NCBI GenBank assembly: GCA_023150845.1
Contig: JAKLKD010000058.1
Coordinates: 1-33,141, forward strand
From: Myxococcota bacterium
GTDB lineage: Bacteria; Myxococcota_A; UBA796; CAJQPC01
DNA length: 33,141 nucleotides
Direction of reading: 5' to 3'
Under the pieces are notes generated by a model. That model was not told the DNA's origin, made no database searches, and saw nothing but the letters and a program-made list of their open reading frames with translations. The translations under genes and the position numbers were made by a program. Below are positions 1-8,600 of the stretch, in pieces (position 1 is the first letter of the stretch; each line of letters starts with the position of its first letter).

Positions 1-2
1 CT

Positions 3-530
3 GGCGAGCGTGGATCGACGCTGCTGGACTGCCTTGAGCGCTACCAAAAGGACCGGGGTACCAGCCTACAGAAAGGAGTCATTCTGTTTGTTTGGGACTG
101 CAGCAAGCCATTTGAGGTGAATCGAGACTTCCTCAAGGGGCGGGTCAGCAACCTGTACGGCTCCAAGCTCGCGATCTCAACGGTGGCCTCTATCGTCGTG
201 CTCTTCAACAAGGTCGATGTCCTCGCTCCGGAGCTTGTTGGCTCCAAGCGGGAACGCGAGATCGTCGGGCTGCTTGAGGTCTTTCGTAAGGAGATCACCT
301 CTGACGTGATGAACATCATCGCCGCCTATCTAGACACTCCTGTGGAGTACACGGCCGGCTCCATGCTGACAGGTGCGGGGTTCCAGCGGTGTTATGGGCT
401 GATCCTGGACCGGTTTCAGCTCCCGATGCTCAAGAACCCCAACTTCGATCCGCTCGACGGTCCCCCCGACCAGCCCCCTCCCGAGCCAGTGGCGACGAAG
501 ATCTTCGCGCGAGCCAGGTCGAGGCACTAG
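3..530 (+). CDS. GTPase-like protein, C-terminal part (5' end outside window)
   Basis: The reading frame is open from the first bases of the window, so the gene begins upstream; about 175 codons are visible. A beta strand rich in V/I/L/F ending in WDCSKPF is followed by VVLFNKVDVL, which fits the G4 guanine-specificity motif NKxD of a TRAFAC-type GTPase. The rest is an alpha-helical segment and a proline-rich tail (PPDQPPPEP). The first ATG/GTG codons in view, such as the GTG at 117, are internal and not starts. The stop lies 8 nt before the next gene on the same strand, so the two are probably one operon. Small GTPases next to a membrane adaptor are known from bacterial GTPase-associated conflict systems; that assignment is inference because the P-loop is not in view. 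Confidence 0.6.
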   Translation, partial: GERGSTLLDCLERYQKDRGTSLQKGVILFVWDCSKPFEVNRDFLKGRVSNLYGSKLAISTVASIVVLFNKVDVLAPELVGSKREREIVGLLEVFRKEITSDVMNIIAAYLDTPVEYTAGSMLTGAGFQRCYGLILDRFQLPMLKNPNFDPLDGPPDQPPPEPVATKIFARARSRH

Positions 531-538
531 ATCGCCGG

Positions 539-2551
539 ATGCCCCTTCACCATTTTCTCAGGCTCCGCTGGTCAGAAGGCTTCGCCACGGCGTCTGATCT
601 CCCCCCAGGGGCGATCGGCGGCCAGCTCGAGAGCCACGCGGCGCATTGCTTAGCGGAGACGAACGGCGCGTTCGCGGTGTTCGCGAGCAACGCCTTCCCG
701 AGTCTAGGCCTCGTCTGGACGCTCGTTGGCGAGTTGTACCTCCGAAACACCGGACGTTGGGCGCTCTTTCAGCACAGCATCGCGGCCCAAGCACCGCTGC
801 CGTCGAACGACCCAGAGTCACTGCTCGCCCAGACATTCGATCGGCTATACGGCCCCGACGAGGAGGGCCGCCGCGAGGCGAACATCGCCGCGCTCTACGC
901 TGTGCTGAGCGAGACGACTTACTATGAGACGTCTAACGACGCCCGCGCGCTGTTCATCTCCCAAGAGGAGGCCCTTCATGAACTAGATGACGGGCGACCT
1001 TGTGTCGCGGTGGAGGTGGCAGCCGCGGTGCTTCGTCGGCTCCCCGACATCTTTGCGAAGCACGACTTGCCAGCGCCGCTCGTACCGTTGGCTGGCCAAC
1101 ACCATGAGCAAGGTTCAGCCCCTGCGTCCGAGCTTGAGCGGCGCGATGGCGCGCTGACCGCTCCCGGCGCGTGGGCTGCAGCTGACCCTACTGGCCAAGC
1201 GGGGATCATCCCCCAAGATTTCGATATTGCGTTCCCAGTCTTGTTGGCTCCCCCGAGCCAACCGCCAAAGGACGCCCCCCCACCGACGCCAAGAACGGGC
1301 TCCCCCGCGCGCGGTGGCCTAGCGCCACGCGGTGACGTGGTGCTCGGTCGCGAGCTTGGAGCTTTCGTAGACCCAACCGACGAGGAGCCTTACGCGCTGT
1401 CTTGGCTGGATGATGTGGGCCGTTTCCCCAGGCCGCTCGTTGTTTCGGCGGTGCCCGCGCCAAACAAGGCGGTCGACGAGTCGTCTTCAGCGACAATGAC
1501 TCAGCACACGAAGGATTTGGCGCCCGCTGAGCCGGGTGCCCCTCTCGGGGAGGACGATGCAGAGACGGAGGAGCCAGCGATTGGGGCGCCGCTGGTGCCG
1601 GAGCTGTCCCCGCCTGTACAAATCTCACAAAGACACAAAGGCTTAGTTTCGCTCGGGATTGACGAAGAATCGTCGAAGGCAGGTCCGGCGCTCACGTCCG
1701 AGAGCTTGAACGCCACTGATCGCCCAGTTCCAGCGCTCGAGACGACCACGCCCCAGTCGCGACCCGAGGCCCCGGCTCCGACGCCCACCTTCACTTCGGG
1801 TAAACGTTTGGCGCTCGTGCTCGCTGCTGGACTGATCATGGTCATGGTCGTTGTGATGGTCCAGCCGCCACCTCCCGAGCTGCCCGCGCCTATAGAAGCG
1901 CCTGCCACAGCGCCAGAGCGAGCCCCAGAGCCATTGGTCGTGGCTCCACCGCCCCCCTGCTATGTTGACGACGATGGCGACGGATTTGCGGTTCTGGTCG
2001 CCTCCCCGTCCGAAGCGCACGCCTGCCAAGCGGTCGAGGCGTTTAAGGGGGTCGAGGACTGCGATGATACCAACATAAAGAGCTTTCCGGGCGCGCCCGA
2101 GTTTTGTGACGGGATTGACAACAACTGTGACGGCGCTGAGGATGGGGCGCCTGGGGAGTGCCTAAAAAGTGCGCTGAGGGAGGCCAAGATAGGCCTGAAT
2201 GCGAATAAATCTAAATCTGGCGCCTTTATTGATGTAACCGTGTCGATTGGATCGAATGACGTGTGTGAGCACGTCAAGGTAGGATACGGTACCAACGGAC
2301 CCAGCACCTATGGAGATGCGCTTAGGCCCATGAACGGGTCTGTAAGTTGTAGTCTCCTCTCGACGGGAAGTGCTGCGGCGCAGTCGACGCACAAAAATTG
2401 CGGCGCAAAGAGGTTTAATCAAGACGCGATTAGTAATGACTCCGGCGAACTTAGGGTCAGCGCACAGTGTTGTGTAATATGGCTAAAATCCCCCTATTGT
2501 GAGGATGTCGGAAAACCGATCACTATATCGTATATTGCGGAAGGTCTGTGA
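539..2551 (+). CDS. Single-pass membrane protein with MopE-type metal-binding motif, GTPase-linked
   Basis: About 670 residues. The ATG at 539 was chosen because it follows the GTPase stop by 8 nt; an open frame extends back to 389 but only as an overlap with the GTPase gene. Layout: an alpha-helical N-terminal region (about 1-200) of no family I recognise; a long Pro/Ala/Glu-rich linker; one hydrophobic helix at about 422-442 (LALVLAAGLIMVMVVVMV); then a second domain. Just after the membrane segment come a DDDGDGF motif, EDCDDTN and PEFCDGIDNNCDG, the acidic Cys-containing pattern of the MopE/putative metal-binding family common in Myxococcota surface proteins. The C-terminal 130 residues are Cys- and Ser-rich and visibly AT-richer in DNA than the rest. 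The topology suggests a cytoplasmic N-terminus (GTPase side) and an exported metal-binding C-terminus. Function unknown. Confidence 0.75.
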   Translation: MPLHHFLRLRWSEGFATASDLPPGAIGGQLESHAAHCLAETNGAFAVFASNAFPSLGLVWTLVGELYLRNTGRWALFQHSIAAQAPLPSNDPESLLAQTFDRLYGPDEEGRREANIAALYAVLSETTYYETSNDARALFISQEEALHELDDGRPCVAVEVAAAVLRRLPDIFAKHDLPAPLVPLAGQHHEQGSAPASELERRDGALTAPGAWAAADPTGQAGIIPQDFDIAFPVLLAPPSQPPKDAPPPTPRTGSPARGGLAPRGDVVLGRELGAFVDPTDEEPYALSWLDDVGRFPRPLVVSAVPAPNKAVDESSSATMTQHTKDLAPAEPGAPLGEDDAETEEPAIGAPLVPELSPPVQISQRHKGLVSLGIDEESSKAGPALTSESLNATDRPVPALETTTPQSRPEAPAPTPTFTSGKRLALVLAAGLIMVMVVVMVQPPPPELPAPIEAPATAPERAPEPLVVAPPPPCYVDDDGDGFAVLVASPSEAHACQAVEAFKGVEDCDDTNIKSFPGAPEFCDGIDNNCDGAEDGAPGECLKSALREAKIGLNANKSKSGAFIDVTVSIGSNDVCEHVKVGYGTNGPSTYGDALRPMNGSVSCSLLSTGSAAAQSTHKNCGAKRFNQDAISNDSGELRVSAQCCVIWLKSPYCEDVGKPITISYIAEGL

Positions 2552-2561
2552 GCATCATCGC

Positions 2562-3932
2562 TTATGGGTATGAACGTGCGAGGCGAAAGCCCAGATACCT
2601 GAACACAGCCGAAGGAGGGTAGCGAAGTCGCACCGCTGAACGTGTCGCCTCCGGTTCATTACTCCAGGATCCGCCACGCAGCGCGCGTGATGCGACGAGG
2701 GTGTTGGATTCAAAAAATGGTGGGTGGCCTGGCTCGATCTTGGTGGCAGAACCACTGCGCTCAGATGTACGATAGCGGCGCTCATACTCATCACCATCGT
2801 AGACGTTAAGGCACCACTCCCACACGTTGCCATGAACGTCGTGCAGGCCCCACGGGTTCGCAGGCTTCACAGCGACCGGATGTGGATGCCCACCCGAGTT
2901 TCCGCCGCCACCAAAGTCGCTATACCAACCCACCCATGCGAGGTCTTGCTCAGCGTCACCACTCCAGAATCGAGTCGTCGTTCCAGCTCTGCAAGCGTAC
3001 TCCCACTCTGACTCAAGCGGTAGTTGTGCCTGGGCCCACTCGGCAAACATCACAGCCGCGAACCAGCTCACATGGTAGACTGGTACGTCGCTCTGCAATT
3101 CGATGGGGAGGCGCGCATCAAATGTGTCTTGAGCTTGGGTATGGTGGGGGTCAAAAAGGCAGTACATCGCCCAGGTCACCGGCACACCAAGAATCGAGAA
3201 GCCTACAGGAAAGTTCACTCGATGAATTGGCTGTTCATTGTTTCGTTCAGTACTACCCATCTCAAACGACCCTGCGGGGATCTCCCTCCACCAGGGCTTG
3301 AGCAGCTCCAAAAGCGCAGCCCGCTTCGCTGGGTCCAAGTGCCCCAGAACATTGCTGGCCACGCCCTTCGCCGCTCGGCGAGCATCTTCCCCCGTGCGGT
3401 CATTCATTTCGCCCCCTATCTCACCACGCTCAATCCGCCGCAGCACCTCCCGCACCCAGAATAGGTCATGGCCGCAGGTGGTGGACTTGGCGACCTGCTC
3501 CAAGAGCCCCACGGCCACCGCTAGATCCCCCACCAAGGCTGGGATCTCTTCGATGAGCCGTTGTCGGGCCCTGAGCTGGTCCTCAGCCCACCCGGCCTCC
3601 ATCTTCAGCGCCCCGCGCACGGTCTCCGAGCTCAGCCCTTCGGCGTCGGCGACCACCCGCAGCAACAGCGCCGTGCTCCCCTCTCCAGTGACTCGCTGCA
3701 CAAGGGCGTCCGAGTCGTTTGCGGGCAAGCGTCCGCAGGTCAGCGACAGCACCTCGGCCCAGCGCTCGGGACGCGCCTTGCCCTCGGTCAGCACCCGCGA
3801 CAGCTCGCCCGCGCTATGCTCCGTCGCAACGATGTCGCGCTCAGTGTTTGGCAAGGAACACAGCCCGGCGTGGATCGGCCTCCAAGGCAGCGATGAGGGC
3901 GTCGCGCTGGTAGGCTTCGCCCTCAAGACCAT
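2562..3932 (-). CDS. C-terminal half of disrupted NACHT protein: helical region plus FGE-like domain
   Basis: Frame open for 456 codons, but sequence homologous to the paralog starts only at the Glu-Arg-Asp triad near 3842; the first 30 codons are an out-of-frame reading of the other half. Residues about 40-215 are a helical region shared with the paralog. From about residue 216 (IPAGSFEMG) to the end is a formylglycine-generating-enzyme/sulfatase-modifying-factor fold, with the landmarks EYACRAGT, NPWGLHDVHGNVWEW, ALRGGSW and YLGFRLA. The cysteine pair that true FGE enzymes carry after RGGS is absent, so a binding rather than catalytic role is inferred. It ends five residues after the GFRLA strand, the usual domain end. 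It converges on the MopE-type gene with a 10-nt gap. Confidence 0.7.
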   Translation of the reverse strand: MVLRAKPTSATPSSLPWRPIHAGLCSLPNTERDIVATEHSAGELSRVLTEGKARPERWAEVLSLTCGRLPANDSDALVQRVTGEGSTALLLRVVADAEGLSSETVRGALKMEAGWAEDQLRARQRLIEEIPALVGDLAVAVGLLEQVAKSTTCGHDLFWVREVLRRIERGEIGGEMNDRTGEDARRAAKGVASNVLGHLDPAKRAALLELLKPWWREIPAGSFEMGSTERNNEQPIHRVNFPVGFSILGVPVTWAMYCLFDPHHTQAQDTFDARLPIELQSDVPVYHVSWFAAVMFAEWAQAQLPLESEWEYACRAGTTTRFWSGDAEQDLAWVGWYSDFGGGGNSGGHPHPVAVKPANPWGLHDVHGNVWEWCLNVYDGDEYERRYRTSERSGSATKIEPGHPPFFESNTLVASRALRGGSWSNEPEATRSAVRLRYPPSAVFRYLGFRLARSYP

Positions 3933-5181
3933 GCAGGCGCAGCGCGGCCCAACTGAGGAGCTCTAAGGTGAGACCTGGCTCACGCATTGGCGCGAAGGGG
4001 GCGGCGTCCTCCCCGTCGTGGTCACGGGTGAGGAGCAGCTTGAGGGCGCGCTCGTAGAGGTCACTCCGACGGCTTGGCACATCCTGGCCCTTCCGAAGCA
4101 GGACGCCGACCAGGGTGAGCAGGAGTGGATTCTCGACGAGGCGACGGAGGCGTGGGGCGCGACTCAGGCGCTCCAAAGCGCGCTCCGCCCGCGCCGGGTC
4201 TTTTACCCAGCGCGTCAACAGCTCATGCTGCTCCGCCGCCGCCAGTGGACACAAGGTGAGCGTCCGAAAGTCTGCCGCGGGCTCTGTGTAGCCGATGGGG
4301 CGGCTGGCCACGACGATCTGGCTGTGCCCGACCTTTGAGGCCACGCCGCTCACCCAGCGACGTGCCGTGGGCAGGTCCTCCGCCTCATCAAGCCCGTCGA
4401 TCAGGAGCGTCGCCCGCCCGGCCTGGGCCTCACCCAACACAAAACTGATGAGCTCGGTGTCGTGGAACGCCAGACACATCGTCTCAACCGCCTCGGAGAG
4501 CCCTCGTGATAGGTCGGCGACCTTTAGGTAGATGGGGAGCGAGCCGTCGGGGTCGCCGAGGAGCTCAATGGCGACGTGGCGCAGCAGCGTCGACTTGCCG
4601 CTGCCGGGGTCGCCGAGCAGTCCCCAGCGGCGGTGCGGGTGGCTCAGCACCTGCGTCAATGGCACCCGACCACGCAGATCGTCCCCACCTTCAAGGAACC
4701 TGCGCGCGGCTTCACGACCTTTGGCATACGGTGCGTCGATGCCGTAGTCTAGCTCATGCTCGTGCGCTGCCAGCTTGACCTCAACGTAGACAGCCTCGAC
4801 TGTACGTGGTCCGCCCACGATGCGGAGCACGTCGGGGAGCTTGTCAAGCTGTCCTCGGAGCAGGGTGGCGTATCGTGCACGCAGGGCCGCGGCACCAGCC
4901 GTCATCGTGGTCGACGCGAAGCTCTGGGCCACCGCGTCGATCTCCGCGACACGTCCGGGCCGCTCACGCCGCATGAGCTCAAACAGCCTCTGCATCGTGC
5001 CATGCTGCGTCACGAGGCGCACAAGACCGTGAAACCAGGCGTCAGGGGTCGTGTGCTCGACGGGCGTGAGCTGCGGCAGCAGCTTGGCGGACCAGTCCTC
5101 ACGCTCCAAGGCGCGCGACAGCGCACCCTGGTCGAAGAGGGCCTGGAGAAGCTGTACGAGCGTTGAGGAGACTACGGGCAT
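3841..5181 (-). CDS. N-terminal half of disrupted conflict protein: EAD-like domain plus NACHT ATPase
   Basis: 446 codons. Residues 1-90 form a small all-helical domain with the pattern of effector-associated (death-like) domains: a leucine-rich start, a central AWFHGLV and a final RRERPGRVAEI. Residues 185-430 are a NACHT-type STAND ATPase: Walker A GDPGSGKST (190-198), Walker B LLIDGLDEA (259-267), a sensor strand VVASRPIGY and the ENPLLLTLVGVLL helix. It ends at the TGA produced by the deletion described for the pseudogene, so the closing F-H-F-E-F helix is missing. The ATG (5179-5181) overlaps the TAG of the upstream paralog's C-terminal frame by 10 nt, which argues for co-transcription and translational coupling. 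NACHT proteins of this build oligomerise on ligand sensing and work in anti-phage or self/non-self responses; here that is inference from architecture. Confidence 0.75.
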   Translation of the reverse strand: MPVVSSTLVQLLQALFDQGALSRALEREDWSAKLLPQLTPVEHTTPDAWFHGLVRLVTQHGTMQRLFELMRRERPGRVAEIDAVAQSFASTTMTAGAAALRARYATLLRGQLDKLPDVLRIVGGPRTVEAVYVEVKLAAHEHELDYGIDAPYAKGREAARRFLEGGDDLRGRVPLTQVLSHPHRRWGLLGDPGSGKSTLLRHVAIELLGDPDGSLPIYLKVADLSRGLSEAVETMCLAFHDTELISFVLGEAQAGRATLLIDGLDEAEDLPTARRWVSGVASKVGHSQIVVASRPIGYTEPAADFRTLTLCPLAAAEQHELLTRWVKDPARAERALERLSRAPRLRRLVENPLLLTLVGVLLRKGQDVPSRRSDLYERALKLLLTRDHDGEDAAPFAPMREPGLTLELLSWAALRLHGLEGEAYQRDALIAALEADPRRAVFLAKH

Positions 5182-5696
5182 CGGCGGCTCCGAGGTGCGG
5201 AGCTTAACCTGCCTGGGGGCTCGCCTAGGGGTTGCTCGGGTGGGGGCAATGCAGCACCGCTATGCACGGGGGAGGGCCGGGTGGTGGCGAGAGGGCCGAG
5301 GGCGATCTTGCGGACGGCTTGCTGAACTGACGACTCTTTGATCACACTCGGTGGTGGGCGACCTGCCGCTAATACCGGCTCGGGCGGGCACAACAACAGG
5401 CGAAAGCCTACAACCTCGCGCGTGACCGAAGGCGAGTCCCTGTCCCGGAGTGCGGAGCGCGTGTACACGGGCCTGTCGTACCAGGAGCCGCCGCGCAGGA
5501 CGCGCGATGCGCCACGGTTGGCGGAAACTGCCAAATCTGGGGACAGGCCGCCGACAGCCAAGGTCAAGCGCAGAGGGTCTACGGTCAGGCCGTCGGTGCG
5601 ACTGGCATAGTCGCCTTGTTCTTCGAGGCACCACTCCCATACAAGCCCGTGAACGTCGTGGAGGCCCCAGGCGTTTTCTGGCTTCTGCGCGACGGG
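5172..5696 (-). CDS. C-terminal end of FGE-like domain of the upstream NACHT protein (after frameshift)
   Basis: This frame continues the FGE-like domain of the 5585-9265 gene after a one-base slip near 5699-5702. It reads NAWGLHDVHGLVWEWC, then a divergent loop, then RVLRGGSWYDRP and VVGFRLL, each matching a landmark of the downstream paralog. No start codon belongs here; the first usable ATG (5565-5567) lies inside the domain. After GFRLL the frame runs about 70 more residues (Pro/Ser/Ala-rich) with no counterpart in the other copy, so the original stop may also be lost. The stop overlaps the ATG of the next gene by 10 nt. Confidence 0.65.
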   Translation of the reverse strand, partial: PVAQKPENAWGLHDVHGLVWEWCLEEQGDYASRTDGLTVDPLRLTLAVGGLSPDLAVSANRGASRVLRGGSWYDRPVYTRSALRDRDSPSVTREVVGFRLLLCPPEPVLAAGRPPPSVIKESSVQQAVRKIALGPLATTRPSPVHSGAALPPPEQPLGEPPGRLSSAPRSRRCP

Positions 5697-8600
5697 GTGG
5701 GGTTCCCTTGGGCGTTGCCGCCGCCGCTGAAGTCACCGTGCCACCCCACCCGCGCGAGGTCTTCATCCGTGTCGCCGCTCCAGAAACGCGTCTTCGTCCC
5801 CGCGCGGCATGCGTACTCCCACTCTGGCTCCATGGGCAACCTCGTCCCAACCCACTCTGCCAACATCACCGAGGCGAACCAGCTCACGTTGTAGACCGGC
5901 ACCTCGTCTTGGGCCTCTGGCGGAAGCTTTCCGCCGAAGGTCTCCCGCGCCGCGTCATGGCCAGGGTCGAACAGACGGTACATCGCCCAGGTCACCGGTA
6001 CGCCGAGCATCTGGAAGCCCGAGGTGAAGGTGACGCGGTGGATGGGCTTCTCATCGTCGAACTCGTTGCCGCCCATATCAAACGAACCTGCCGGTATGGG
6101 ACGCCACCAAGGCTCGAGCAGCGCTAGCAACGTCGCACGCTTACCCGCGTCGAGGTGGCTCAACACGTTATCCGCTGCACCCTTCGCCGCCCGTTTGGCG
6201 TCCTCCACCGAGCCGTCGAGCACACCACCGGCCACGTCGCCGCGCTCGACGCGCCGCAGCACCTCACGCACCCAGAACAGGTCATGGCCGCAGGTGGTGT
6301 TTCGACCAACCTGCTCCAATAGCCCCACGGCCACGGCCAAATCCTTCACCAAGGCCGGGATCTCCTCGATCACTTTCTGGCGAACTTCGAGCTGCTGCCT
6401 CTGCCACCCCGCCTCTAACTTGAGCGTGCCCCGCACCGTGTCGGCGCTGATGCCCTCGGCGTCAGCCACCACCCGCAGCAACAACGCTGTGTTGCCCTCC
6501 TGGGTGATGCGTCGCACGAGGCGATCGGCGCCGCCCGGCCCCAGGCGACCGCAGGTCAAGGCCAAGACCTCGGCCCAGCGCTCGGGGCGGGCCTTACCCT
6601 CGGCGAGCACGCGGGACAGCTCGCCCGTTCCCTCCGCAACGCCCGCCGCGACGGCGCCCATGTCGCGCTCCAAGGCCGTCGCCGCCAAAAACTCGCGGAA
6701 GGTGCGGTGGGGGAAGCTGTAGGCGGTCGCATCCTTCACTCGGCCTGTGTCGGGGATCAGGAGGCCCGTGCGCTCGGCGACCTCAGCGACAAAGGTGGCG
6801 GGGCTCGACCAATGTTTGATCAGGCGCTTGGTGTTGCGAGGGTCGGCGTCCAGGGCGGCGATCAGCTCCCGAGCGCGGTACGCATCACCCTCCAGGCCAT
6901 GCAGACGCAGGGCGGCCCAGCCCAGGAGCTCTAAGGTGAGCTCAGGCTCCCGCATCGGCGCGGCGGGGGCGGCGTCCTCAGCGTTGTGGTCGCGGGTGAG
7001 CAGCAGCTTGAGGGCGCGCTCGTAGAGGTCGCCGCGTCGGCTCGGCGCGTCTTGCCCGGCGCGGAGCAAGAGGCCAACGAGGGTGAGCAGGAGCGGGTTC
7101 TCGGCGAGGCGACGCAGGCGCGGGGTGCGGCTCAAACGCTCCAGGGCGTTGTGGACCTTGGCGCGGTCGTTGACCCAGCGGGTGAGCAGCTCGGACTGCT
7201 GGTCGGCGGCGAGCGGGCAGATCGTGAGCGTCTTGAACGCCGCGGACGGCTCCTTGTAGCCGATAGGGCGGCTGGCCACGATGACCGGACTCTCACCGAC
7301 ATCGGCGGCGGCGCCGATGACCCACTTCCGGGCGGCGGGGAGGTCTACGGCCTCGTCGAGCCCGTCGATCAAGAGCACGGCCCGACCGGCATGGGCCTCG
7401 GTGAGCATGTAAGTGGCGAGGTAGAGCGCGTTGAACGATGCGCACAGCGCCGTGATCGCCTTGGAGAGCCCGTGCTCCAGCTCGGCGACCTTGAGGTAGA
7501 TCGGCAGCGGGCCGTCCGCCCGACTGAGCATCTCGACGGCGACGTGGCGCAACAGCGTCGTCTTTCCGCTGCCGGGATCCCCGAGGAGGCCCCAGCGGCG
7601 ATGACGATGGGCGAGCACCTCCATCAACGGCACCCGCCCCCCCAGGTCTTCGACGCTGGCGATGTACTTGCGTGTGGCCTCGCGGCCCGTCGCGTGTGGC
7701 GCGTCGGAGGCGCAGTCCAGCTCGTGCCCGCTCGTGGCGAGGCAGACCTCGACGTAGACCCCCGCGATGGTGCTAGGGCCGTCGCCGACCCGGAACACGT
7801 CGGGGAGCTGGTCGAGCTGGTCCTTGAGCAAGGCGGCGTAGTGTTCGCGCGCGGTGCGGATGGGGGTGGGGTCGTCCGCAATGTCCTCCGTGGGATCATC
7901 TTCGGCTGGACGATGCTTGGGCGAGCGTCGCAGCGGCAGCGTCGCCACTCCGTCGTGGGCCTTCTGATAGCGGTTGCGGTCGGGGATCCAGTCGTGGCCG
8001 TCCCAGAGGCGGAAGTGCACGAGGGCCTCGCCGCGATGGGGTTCGAGCTCCAAGAGCTGATAGGCGTTCGCCCACTTGGAGCCCGCGTAAGACGCGCCCG
8101 CGGCGAGCTGGAGCACGTCCCGGTCGGGGTCGCTCGTAAGGCGGGCCTTCTGTTGGTGAAGGTGACCGTGCAGGATGACCCCGCAGCGGCGACGGATCTC
8201 CTCCTCGACAACGCCTTGGTCTTGCTCGTGTAGATAACTCCAAGGGTGGTGGAGCAAGGCGATGGAGAGGTCGGCCTCCGCCGCCCCAGCGAGGAGCTGG
8301 TGGCATTGCCAGCGGCTCACCAACAAGCGCCCGAGATCGTTGTCGTCGGAGGAGAGCCAGGCTGAGTTAAAGCCCGCCAAGTGGAGCGTGAGGCCACGAA
8401 TCTCTGCGCGCTCAAACCACCAAGGGGCGGCGGGGCCGGGGTGAAACGCCTTGGCGAAGGTGAGGTAAGCGGCTTGACGGGCGAGGAGCGGGGCGCGCTC
8501 GGCGGGGTCGTCGAGCATCTCGGCGATGGCTTGTTGGGGATCGGGGTCGCGGAGCAGGCCCTCAGCGACCAAACGGGCGGAGCGGCTGATGCTCCCCCGG

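Larger units (their letters stand above)
2562..5181 (-). pseudogene. EAD-like/NACHT/FGE-like conflict gene, disrupted by ~140-nt deletion
   Basis: Aligned by eye to the upstream paralog (5172-9265), this gene is collinear except for two differences. It lacks the phosphoesterase domain. At about 3842-3843 the paralog's 47 codons between the Lys-His pair and the Glu-Arg-Asp triad are missing, with one extra base left behind. The result is a TGA (3841-3843) directly at the junction and a frame change into the downstream half. The lost stretch contains the conserved F-H-F-E-F helix motif that closes the NACHT module. The two halves are described separately below. The lesion could be a real pseudogenisation or an assembly error between repeats; a split but coupled gene pair is less likely because the helix motif is gone. 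Confidence 0.7.

Noticed and set aside
389-538. Earlier start for the MopE-type membrane protein
   Set aside because: It would overlap the GTPase gene by over 140 nt and adds a Pro/Arg-rich out-of-frame translation; ATG 539 fits the operon spacing.
2562-5700. Diversity-generating retroelement target in the FGE-like domains
   Set aside because: FGE/C-type-lectin folds are known targets, but no reverse transcriptase, template repeat or adenine-biased variable repeat is in the window. The divergence looks like ordinary paralog drift.
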